A DNA stretch of 64,000 nucleotides from Dysidea avara (lineage: Eukaryota; Porifera; Demospongiae; Dictyoceratida; Dysideidae): contig NC_089281.1 in the NCBI RefSeq assembly GCF_963678975.1, positions 22,311,375 to 22,375,374 of the forward strand. Direction: 5' to 3'. Positions 37,770-48,061 of this stretch are shown one piece after another. A program made the position numbers and the translations under genes. The first letter of the stretch is position 1; the number at the start of each line of letters is the position of its first letter. The notes beneath the pieces were generated by a model. It did not search any database. It was not told the origin of the DNA and saw nothing but the letters and a program-made list of their open reading frames with translations.

Positions 37770-38330
37770 GAATTATGGTCAGATATGCAGCACTGTTTGG
37801 ATGTCCAGTGAACAACCATTATATTATTTTGCAGGTTGCCTATTTTCTTCCCAACATTGTAAAATTAATGTTTTCCGCATCTGTGTTGATGCCTACCAGT
37901 CTGGGTCCTTGCTAGTCCCAGCCATTGTCTATAGTTTACTGATATTGCTTGTGCCAACATTGTGGTCAATCTTTCAGAAGTGCAAGGTCATTTTCTTCTG
38001 TTGTGCTGTATGAAAGATAATTCTGCCATGCCTGGTTCCATTTCCAATCATTGTGCAGTACAGTGGCATTCCATGGCTGTTAACATTGTTTCTACCATCA
38101 ATGAATAAGATTTCTGGGATCTTCATGTGAGAGGTTTGCAAATAGTATATGCAAAGGACACCACTCTTGCCAACAACAATTCCTGCCTGTCCATTGTGGC
38201 TTACAAATTGCAACGTCTTGAAGAGTATCAAGAAGCAGCTATTGTTCCTCCAGGTGTTGCCATCTCGAGTGACACAATCGTCAATTTTTTGCTACATGAA
38301 ATCCTTGACAAGTTTACAATAATATTTCAG
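37770..38330 (-). mobile_element. degenerate MULE/ZSWIM3-like transposase fragment
   Basis: On the - strand the frame reads LFIDGRNNVNSHGMPLYCTM, then IGNGTRHGRIIFHTAQQ and PDWHASTQMRKT. MULE-type transposases and ZSWIM3-like proteins have a segment D-x-TY-x-x-N-x-x-GMPLY...G-x-G followed by a region before VDKD. The resemblance is moderate, the frame is closed on both sides, and the catalytic residues cannot be placed. Confidence 0.4.
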
Positions 38331-39074
38331 AGCTAAAATTTCAGTCTTGTTCATCTATCCATCACCAGGAAAAAATCTCGCATGGTGATGTTCCCTTCCT
38401 CAACTTATACAAAAAGTACGTTAAGAGGCTACAAGTGTAATGTACACATTAAGGTCAAGTAATATTTCAATAATTTGCCAATATTGTATAATCAAGAGTC
38501 CCCAATGCAATCATTGCATGTATTGAGCCTCCACCATATTATTGCAATTACCGTCCGATTTGCAAACTATGTGGCTGTGGTCCTGTTTTCACATGCAAGC
38601 AATATTGCAATAATTGCTCATACAGTAAATATTTCCTAACTGGAGATATTCACCTAGTGACTTGGGATCACTGACCTGACATTCACTGTTATGCATAGGT
38701 TTCAATGTTTTCATTGTTTGGGGCTATTGGAATTTTGGTTACAGGTTGCATGCCCTTGTTAAAGCACCTGTTATCAGGCATAGCACCTTTCCCATGCTAC
38801 CTGGTGTCTCCAAAGTACATGCATGTGATACTGTAATGTATGTTCTTGATGTCCATGAAATTAGTTACAATAGCTAGTTGAACCATAGATAACACAGCTT
38901 ACACCGGTGGACATAGACACAATGTGTGGCACCCAATAGGAAAGTCAGCTTGAGTTTTTCAAAGCTAAAATGAGAACAAATTCACACAAAAAAAATGACC
39001 TATAAAGTTTACACATGCAAGTTCAAACAAAACACATTGCCTAAAAGAAATGTGACAAAATGTTCACAACTATT

Positions 39075-42000
39075 TCAGATTTCCTCTTCTCCAGACAAGA
39101 TAGTCTCAAATGAAAAGGGTACAAACTTGTAACCTTCTCCAGAATAAAATTTGCTCTGAAATTCAACCCTAACAAATAAACTTTTACAACAGTATTAAAC
39201 AACAATCAAAGCTTACCAGTGAAGCCTTAGAGCATGGAGAAAAGCAGACAGACCTTCCATGACCAACAAAATAGCAATTGTAAAGCCTGCAGGGAGTACA
39301 TGTATATACATTACTTCCCCCATCCATTGGCCACTCACATGCCCAGAAGAAAAATACAACAAACATGAACATCACTCCAATAGCAGGGCTGCCCACATTT
39401 AAACCAATCTTCAACACCATCTCCCACAACACTTCCGACAATTCTGTAAAGCAGTACATTACAGTTGTAATAAACAGAATGTCCTCCTCTCAGGCCACTC
39501 CATATTTACATGGCATGTGCACTAGCATGAACATACCAGCATGAGCCAAGCTAAGAGCCCAGAGTCTCAAGTATGAAGCAGTGTTGGAGATGCAGCCCAA
39601 ACAGTACTCTATCGTGTGGATGGCCTGCTTGACAAAAATCTCTCCAGTCTCAAACTGAAAAACAAAAATACTTGAGTGCGATGTAGATGTTAACAAATAA
39701 AATTACCGGTTCCTCATCCTTGTCTTCTACACTTGCTTTATCATCCATCTCCTCCTCATCAGCAGTACTACTATCAGCACTGATCAACCTCGAATGATCA
39801 TCATCACTCTCCGTATTGATACGGCGATAGGCCTTGACTGTAACCTATAGCATTGGAATAGACCTTATCATTACACTAGCACTAGCTGCATAGGCATTTG
39901 CATTAAGCACATCACATTACAATGTAGTTGAACCTTGGGCTGCTTCTTGCGACGATGCTGTAATATCAAGTACACAGGCTTCATAAACAGCATCCAGGGT
40001 ACACACATCACAGCCAGCACCACAAGAAGTGACTGCAGAATTTTCTACAGAATCAAAACACAAAACATGAAACATTGACAAAATAGCAGCATGTTTCAAT
40101 ACCTGAAAGTCACTGTTGCCTTCATCATCAACAGAATACAGGCCATAGTCTTCTTCAGCTGGATCAGGTGACCCACCAAATTTCAACATCATATTAATCA
40201 TCGTAAGCAGCAAGTTAGGGGCCTGCACCATACAACGATACCGAGTAAGGAAATGTAAACTTCCTATGGTACTAAAAGTTTAGTGGCAATGGGTGGACGT
40301 CCACATACAAATTAATGTCCAAAATAGCCACACAGTTACCACGGTTCTGCCCACACTGGTTGGCAGTGGTTTAAAGTGACCAGCACCTCTAAAAACCGAC
40401 CAGTACACTCTTAAATCCAACCAGTACAATTCTTACATATATCACTGATACACATGCAATATATCCTAATATAACACACAACAGTCTAATAATACAACAC
40501 ACAGCATATCAGTTCATGTTAACTTTAGGCCACCACTCAGGAATTTCTTGGCAGAACCCTGAATTACATGTATACTATTCTCATAATATACTTACGCACC
40601 CTATGGATGTTATCATGATCATACACAGTACACCATTTGAAGATGACGATGAAAACCAAATAGCCAAACAATGAGAGGATGAAAATCAGCTACACAACAA
40701 AAACATCACAATAATTCAATGCTACTAACACAAGAGCATCTCCTATGACTACCAAAACTAGATTCAAATAAAACACACAGTGAAACCTAACTTAGTGGCC
40801 ACCTCTTTAATATGACCAGTCCTAAGGCATACTTCATGACCATGTTAAAAAGGCCACATCATAATCGAGGCTTGGTCCCAGAGGTGGCCACATTAATTTC
40901 ATTGTATTATGCACACAACAGCATTAAATCCATAGCATACCTGTGGAATGAATTCTGCAAAAATGTTGATGTACTTCTTAAAATGTCTGTGGCAGATCAA
41001 AAGTGGGAACACAATAATCCTACACAAGACTTACATGTGGTTGAAAATGCTAAGCAACACTCCAAACACCATATGTCCTACACCAAGAATCACAGACATC
41101 TTCATCTTCAGAGTGTTACTAAACACAAGCTTGTTTTCAGCAAGCTGCCATATCTACAGATCAACCCGCAATGTAAACAACAAATTTGATGTACATAAAA
41201 CATACTGGGTCTATTCCGAATGGATATGGGTTATGCTTTTGCATAGCTTCCACTGGCAGATTTGTGACAGGGTCTGACCCTTCATGCTTTGGAACAAATG
41301 CCACCACATCTGTGTCGTTGCTGCAAAGAATCAAGACACCAAAACTCAGTAATTTGAATACAGTTGTCAAAAATACAACACTTACATGGTGGTGTTAAAT
41401 GAAAAATCCCATTGAGAGCCAAAGATATTGAGTGACTTGGAGAAGATATCATTGTATAGTAATCCAGTGTAGATGGAAAACAGGCCCATGAAAAATACTA
41501 TGTAGCGACCATTAAAGATAGTCTCAAACATCTGAAAAATGAAAAAGTACAAAACTTTGTGAATATCACATTTGTTTATCCAACCTCTCCAAGGCCTTTA
41601 AAGTTCTTCAGTTGTTTTTCTCTCACTATCAAAAACACAGCAGTCAGCATCATGATCAGTCCATGACCAGCATCACCAAACATCACCGCAAATAAGAATG
41701 GGAATGTGATTATGGTATACGGAGCTAGAAAATGGGGTACACACATTAAAAGGTAAGCAGTTAGTCAGTGTACAACACATACTAGGATTAACTTCTTCAT
41801 AGCTGGCTACTCCATAGGCATCCACAATTGCCTGAAATCCTGAGGTAAACTTGTTAGTTTTGAAATAGGTGGGTGGGGCTTCTTTTGTTTGCATGCGGTT
41901 TAAAATAGATGGCACAGCAGATCCACTCCGTTCCTAATAACACGTTACATTTTATTAATGTATGGCAGCTCACACGTACCTTTCCTCTAGTGAGAGCTGC

Positions 42001-45000
42001 TTGAATATCATCTAAGCTGTCTACTGGACACCAACACTCTCCGACCAAGCAACGTTGGGTATAATCCAAGTTGAACATGTTCATGGTATGATAAATAGCT
42101 TTCACCTTCTTTATCTATACAGCAAAAGCAATTGAATGGGGTAAGTATATTGGCTTAACGTTGAGTATGCAAGTGTGTGTGTTGTGCGTGTGTGGAGCGC
42201 AACCACACAGGGACAGGGAATACACTATTCTGGGTATTGAATGTCACAAACTGCACTGATATTTATTACATAATCTCAGAACTTAACATAATTGATATAT
42301 GGAACTAGTTGACTGTGCCAGTGCATGCCTAGCCAACCACATGGTTCTAATGTTGGTTAACTTTAGTGCTGGTAGTGGCCTTTGCAAAGTGGCGTGACTT
42401 CTATTTTTTATTCTACCATATAAAGGTATTACAAGTTTGTGTGACAGCTTAGCACAAAAGGTATTTGGGTATCAACTGTCACATAAAGCATGCAACTCAA
42501 CTATAAAAATCACTGACGAGGTGATGTTAAGACACAAAAGAAAAGGTTTTGTAATTTTCTGGTAACATAGTGAATGTATATCCTACCCTACTGATTGCTT
42601 TGAAACACAACATGATACTGCAGAAGAAATCTGATTGGTAATACTAATAATGTAAAATAAGGAGTTTCCAGTGTAACTTTTGTGGTTTTAATTATTTAAT
42701 TAAAAAAAATTTTTTTTGAACAAAGGTCAGAACATAATCATAATGGGATGATCCATAGACACAACAGTAGTAGTGACCAGACATGAGGAAAAGGTATTAG
42801 GACTGTCAATCAAATGTAGACAATGGAAAACTTCCTTGCTAAATAGGGCAGGCTACATATGCATTTCTCAACCATGCTACACTCATTATCACATTGCAAC
42901 AGTGAAGGTATTCAATTGTATCCCCCAGACAAGGCAACAATGAGACTCGTACATAAAGTCATCTGATAGCCAAGAAGAACATTGTCAGCAATCTTCTGTG
43001 ACAGAGTATGCAAAACTTTCCACCCATTAAATGATGATGCCAATCATTACATAAACCACAAGAATGTACCCATGATTACAATTACCACAGGGTTGTGCTA
43101 TTAACACAACACTTAATAGAGCAGTCAAGAGTTGATCAGAACTGTAGGAGCTATATAGTAAGGCAGTAACATGCGTGTCCACAGAGAGATGTCGGTCATT
43201 TCACAGGTGAATCATGGCATCGGAAGAATCTTCCCCTCATATACATCCCATACAAATGACAATGTGGAAACCTCAAGTTGCAATGGCAACTATCAGCAAG
43301 AGTTTTGCAGTGGTGAACACAATAATGGAAGTGAAGGAAGTAATAGAGTTGTTCAGTGAGGGAGTGGGCATTCCATCGATAGTAGCAATATTATACACTA
43401 TGCTAAAGCTTTCTTAATCTAATCCATACAGCATTATGGAAGACTTGAACTGATGCCATTACATACTAGTTAAAGCACCACCGTGCATACAATATGGAAA
43501 TAAAAGCATGAGGGCATGGGTGAGAGACTAATATAGCACTTGGCGAATTAGGCTCAAGACCATGCCCGAGTGCTTTTATTTTCGTATTGTACAAGCGTAG
43601 CAGTGTTTTAACTGGTTTAGAGTGCTTTCTTGTCGTCTTGCTTGGAGTGTTCGTTTCGTGAATTCAAACCACGTCGGTTTTCAGCCATCAGACAGTCAGT
43701 AAGTGTCTATGTAGTACAGTTGTGGTAGTAATACAAGCAAATAGTATTGTTTGGCTACTTTTGGTGATTAGAAATGTTACACACGTGATCTTGTTTTCGT
43801 ATTTATTTTCCAACCAATGCGTAGCCTTGAAGTCTCTGAATGACTGCATGCCTATTCACATGGAGAGGTCAGATGTTGACTTACACCAAGATCAGTAACG
43901 TTCTATTGAATTCTGTTTTTTTAGGGATTAAGTTCCTAAAGATGCTACTAACCCCCAGAAATAGGTGACAGCACTCCCACATTACCCAAGTTATTGCCTC
44001 TACCATTTATTGATTTCAGAGAGGCCCCCATTGTCAGAATTGTCCTGAAACTTTGCCAGAATTGTCCTGAAACTTTGCTATCAGTGGCATAGATCTGAAT
44101 CTACAAGAAAGCTGAACTAGTTCAAATGTAGTGACACTTTACTATCAGGAATATACAAACCCTTGATACTCTTATCCTCATCAGAATGACAAAAAGGAAT
44201 ACACTGCTTGCCAGGAGAATGCAAGCACAGCAGTAGTTCTGTCATATTCTTTAGATACACGTACCTTGGTGTTCCAGGTGTCTATGTCTTGAGCAATTTC
44301 CTGGAGCTGACAACGACTATGATCTTTTGTCTGCTGCAGCACCTACTCACACAACAGTGAATGACTACAGAATCAACAATTAAAACTATCCCATACTGTC
44401 TCCAAATCATTTATTCTGTTCACCACACTTTCTACCATCTCATTCCTTTCAGCTGCAGATTCTGGACATTGGTATAAAGTAGCACGGAACCTAGTAATAT
44501 TTAAGACACCAGTTTGATATGTATTTAAAATGTGATAAATCAACTCACCCCTCACAAATCTTTCTCACTCTGACGCGAAGCTGCTCCCCTTGAAAGAAGA
44601 GCACAAACACATGCTTCTGCACCAACTCTCCCTGTAACGGCAAATGTACTCAAAACAATTTCCTATAAACAACACACTACAGGTATATAAACGGTATAAT
44701 ACAGGCCTCACAGTTAATTTGTACAGTAGCTACTTGATAAACCACAGTACAACACAAACCATACATACTGTGGTTGGATCTTCCAAGTAGATATCGATTG
44801 GAGTATGTCTCATGAAGACATTACCATGGCAAGCCCTCCACAATACTTGTTCAAAGCGATGAAGCCTCTCTAATCGTATCACACCAGCAACAAACCTGAA
44901 AATGATAATAGCAACACTAATCATTATACCATATACCATTACAGCAACTTCAATGTTTGCTTTTAAAAGTACACAGCACAGTTTGCCATTGCTATACTAG

Positions 45001-47756
45001 TCAAGCATCTTATGGAGATCAATCAGAAAAGTGGATCGCTCTCAAGAAATGAAATAAGGATAACTTAGATACCACCATAACACTTTCACATAAGGATAAC
45101 ATCAATATATGTAGTAAATACATGTGGCTGCCATGAAAGCTACGAATGACAAGATATGTCAAAATGTACCCTATGCTTCAAGAATAGTTGATATGCACCT
45201 TTATGAAATACTTGTCCCCAGACTACATGGATCTGGCTGGTACATGCAATAAAAACACTTAGTTGTAATGTGAAACATTACATAACACTTTGAGTGGGCA
45301 GATCAAAGGAATTTTTGGGTATGCATATCTGATATTATCCTGTGGTCAGGGCATTATCTGTCTACTGCCCTGTCATTTTTATAATGCCCTCTAACTCATG
45401 ACTGCCCGGTTTGTTTTATAAAAGCTCAGACTGAAATCGATTATGGGAATAAATTTATATCCATGTATTATCACAAGTTGGAGTTTGGCCACAAGAAGCA
45501 CTCAGATGAAGGAGTTTCAGTATCTACCATTCTACAAGTTGGGAAACATTAATGAAATAGTCTTATTGCACATACACAAGCATTTCGGCACATTTTCAGA
45601 TACGGACCATACCCACATTACAGATAACACGTTAGCCATGCTACAATGAAGCTTACCCCTTTAGGCCTCTTTAAACCATTAAAATACTTGTAAATTCCCT
45701 GCGATTTGCAAAAACTCAACTTTTCGTGATATTTTTAGGATTCATCATGTCACAAGAGCCTTAAGTCTGATTGGCAACTGCCTAACTATTCGGTCACATG
45801 CATCGCTGTCATCAGACCCAAGACTAAGGAATACTGCCATAGTAGTTGTACACTGTGCATGTAACTTCAAATTTGACTCCAAACTTGATCAGTTATACTT
45901 ACGTTAACTTGGTAGCCTGAGCTCCACCTCCTTTAGCCGCATCTCCCTTTCCTTCTTCAACATCCAACAAACCTAAGAAACAACAGAACAACACACCATT
46001 AAAACTGGACATAAAAATGCACTATAAATATTAAAGAATTCAAAATACAAATACTGCCTTTGATGTAAGCCCCAGTATTCAGTAAATAGTATTCGTAAAT
46101 TCATTTAAATATACAATTGAAAATAAAAGATCAATATAAAAGATACACATGGTACAAATATCAAATCAACTCAACACCTTTTGTATCATCCTCACCACTG
46201 CCATAGCCGCCAGTTGCCGCTGTCATGCCAGCACCTTGAGTTTGTAGGGTCATCAGCTCTGCCTACCAATACAAGAAATATTACAAGCAGTTAATTTTGA
46301 CTTTTATACAGGGAGATACCTAGTACGTATTAACACTAAGTTATCATTAGATTTGCTGTAAACTAAATGGGTTCTAATTAGAATGTACCAATCTAATATT
46401 GGATTGGCAGCCACTTTGAATAATTTAAGCAAACTCACTATAGCGGACTGAATATAAAACTGATTTGACTCTGATAACCACGTATAACACCATTTCTTCA
46501 AGCCTACTGTCAGTCACAGAATGAGAAGTTATATATCTACATGCGAGTTTGCTGTGTTCATTGAAACCTACCCTGGAACTTACCCAACCTTCTAGGAAAC
46601 AAAATAAATAGTCCTGCACTAAATAAAATGAAACACTTGGATACTGTGTTACATCAGCTAACAAGCCATTCAAAACATGAGTATTCCAGGCTCAGTCAAG
46701 CTTTTATAAGAGATAGTATTTAAATAATTGTAAGCACCCTATTGTCTGTGTTATTGTATGAGACCAACTCCATTAACAATACTTGATCATTAACAATAGC
46801 CCTATGAGCTAAGTTTGAGATAGCAAAAATCCTATTAACTACAGTAGCTGTGGCAGATCATTCATCACTAGTCAATGTCAGATTGGTACAATACCAGTAG
46901 AAAATACGTTACAGAATAGCTCAGAAATGTTGAATCAGTACATCTCTAGTCTGAGCAATATGGAATTTTGATTTCAATATTATATCACTATAGTGGAACC
47001 TCTAATTAATGGACACTTTGGGACCAACTGATTTTGGTAAAGTTTAATGTCTATAAACTGCCCTTTACAAGGATGGTGGATGGTGTCCTTTCCACCACCA
47101 GGCTGTAAAACATACCTGCTCAAAGAAGCCTTGTGTTTTGATCAAAATGTGTTCTAGTTCTATCAAATCCAACATGTTTCTTTTCAAGGTCTCCTGGTTG
47201 GTATTGATCTCCTTCACTTCTGTTTCAAGTAATTCTAACCGGGACTACACAACAGAAACGCATACACATCAATCAGACAATTGAGGGAATTACAAAAATG
47301 TACCTCTAAATCAATTAATTCTGAAGGGTCAGGAGCTTCTACGGCACCTCCAGGTACTGGTTCAATTTCGGACTTTTCTAGCTCGTTCATTAAAAACCCT
47401 AAACAAACGTATCACACCACTATATACTGCACTGCCAACTCACTAAGCCTCCGCTCCATTTCATCACATCTTTTCACCTCATTAACAAACTTTCGCTGGA
47501 ATGCACTAACATCTGGATTGAGCTAATAACAGCACAAAATGAACAAACACTATTAAATTTCTAATTAGAGCCCACTCACATCTTGAAATTGAACCATTCC
47601 CTATAAAACAAGCAAAAGATGGATATTGTAGTGGTAATATTTTGCTACAATGAAACGTACCAGTTCTCCCAACTCCCTGACACAAGCGTAGGCGGAGTCT
47701 GACTGTAGAAACAGCTGAGCCAGGGTCATCTTCTCCGACCTAAACAGCGCGCCCAT
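39075..47756 (-). CDS. V-type H+-ATPase 116-kDa subunit a, 26 exons, 895 aa
   Basis: Exons: 47756-47661, 47600-47580, 47522-47444, 47398-47304, 47244-47116, 46262-46178, 45972-45903, 44895-44769, 44631-44549, 44490-44397, 44342-44265, 42114-41980, 41933-41783, 41724-41585, 41531-41386, 41320-41206, 41153-41035, 41019-40941, 40689-40600, 40222-40103, 40044-39934, 39844-39707, 39654-39537, 39443-39339, 39286-39217, 39168-39075. They total 2688 nt in one frame. The protein starts [20 protein letters not shown] and shows family marks [39 protein letters not shown] and [13 protein letters not shown], whose Arg corresponds to the proton-path Arg735 of yeast Vph1. It ends [12 protein letters not shown]. 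The soluble N-half couples V1 to V0; the C-half carries the membrane helices. An acidic, Ser-rich loop (exon 22) makes it somewhat longer than usual. It is divergent to HAT1. Confidence 0.97.
40777..40900. mobile_element. fragment of the GTGGAACCT-type MITE family, in a V-ATPase intron
   Basis: It starts CACAGTGAAACCTAACTTAG and repeats 'gtggccac' phrases like the unit of pogo-type MITEs. Only one end is recognisable, within the intron between 40690 and 40940. Confidence 0.45.
42115..44264. other. 2.1-kb intron 11 of the V-ATPase subunit a gene
   Basis: It contains the foldback element at 43488-43591, one copy of the dispersed word (AATAGAGCAGTCAAGAG, 43114), a 22-bp tandem pair near 44036-44085 (GAATTGTCCTGAAACTTTGC twice), and a short + strand open frame at 43214-43417. 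Confidence 0.7.
43488..43591. mobile_element. foldback element with about 45-bp arms
   Basis: The left arm begins TACAATATGGAAATAAAAGC and the right arm ends GCTTTTATTTTCGTATTGTA; the two are inverted with few mismatches and a short loop. Its core (GAGACTAATATAGCACTTGG) resembles the core of the palindrome at 50002-50090, so the two look like one family. Confidence 0.8.
46988..47085. mobile_element. solo end of the GTGGAACCTCT MITE family
   Basis: ATAGTGGAACCTCTAATTAA followed by GGACACTTTGGGACCAACTG resembles the left end of the 23.4-kb MITE. The opposite terminus was not found. It lies in a V-ATPase intron. Confidence 0.5.
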
Positions 47757-47827
47757 CTCGGCTGTAGTTCCACTCGGCTATTGTAAAAAGTGAAAAACAA
47801 AGCACTATTCGATATCCTTCTGGTTGC

Positions 47828-47870
47828 ACACTTGTTACAAATCACGTGTACACTTGTTACAAATCACATG
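47828..47870. promoter_or_regulatory. tandem 21-bp repeat carrying CACGTG and CACATG E-boxes
   Basis: ACACTTGTTACAAATCACGT plus G (47828-47848) is repeated after one base as ACACTTGTTACAAATCACAT plus G (47850-47870). The first copy holds the palindromic E-box CACGTG at 47843-47848 in a TCACGTG context, the half-motif bound by MiT/TFE factors in many V-ATPase promoters. It lies 72-114 bp upstream of the V-ATPase ATG. Factor identity is inferred. Confidence 0.65.
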
Positions 47871-47915
47871 AATTTCTAACTTCTAGTTCTATTTGCTCAA
47901 ACGAAAGTTTTTAGT

Positions 47916-47950
47916 GCGCGAAAAGTTTAGAAACAAATACTTGGCGGGAA
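47916..47950. promoter_or_regulatory. paired E2F-type sites
   Basis: GCGCGAAA (47916-47923, the reverse of TTTCGCGC) and TTGGCGGGAA (47941-47950) both match the E2F/DP consensus TTTSSCGC and its variants. They sit 112-146 bp upstream of the HAT1 ATG. This fits S-phase expression of a newly-synthesised-histone acetyltransferase. Confidence 0.7.
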
Positions 47951-48061
47951 CGCAGATTTGTCCTGGCGTGGATTGATTCTCATACTGGATTTTGAATAAC
48001 GTAGTTAGTTGAGTAGAGATTGTTGTAATGATTTAGATTTGACCATCGTAGATTAGTGATC

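Larger units (their letters stand above)
47757..48061. promoter_or_regulatory. 305-bp bidirectional promoter, V-ATPase subunit a / HAT1
   Basis: The two start codons face away from each other 305 bp apart, so both promoters and 5' leaders must lie here unless an untranslated upstream exon was missed. The region has two E2F-consensus sites (47916-47923 and 47941-47950) and a tandem repeat with E-boxes (47828-47870). No TATA box is obvious on either side. Confidence 0.8.
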
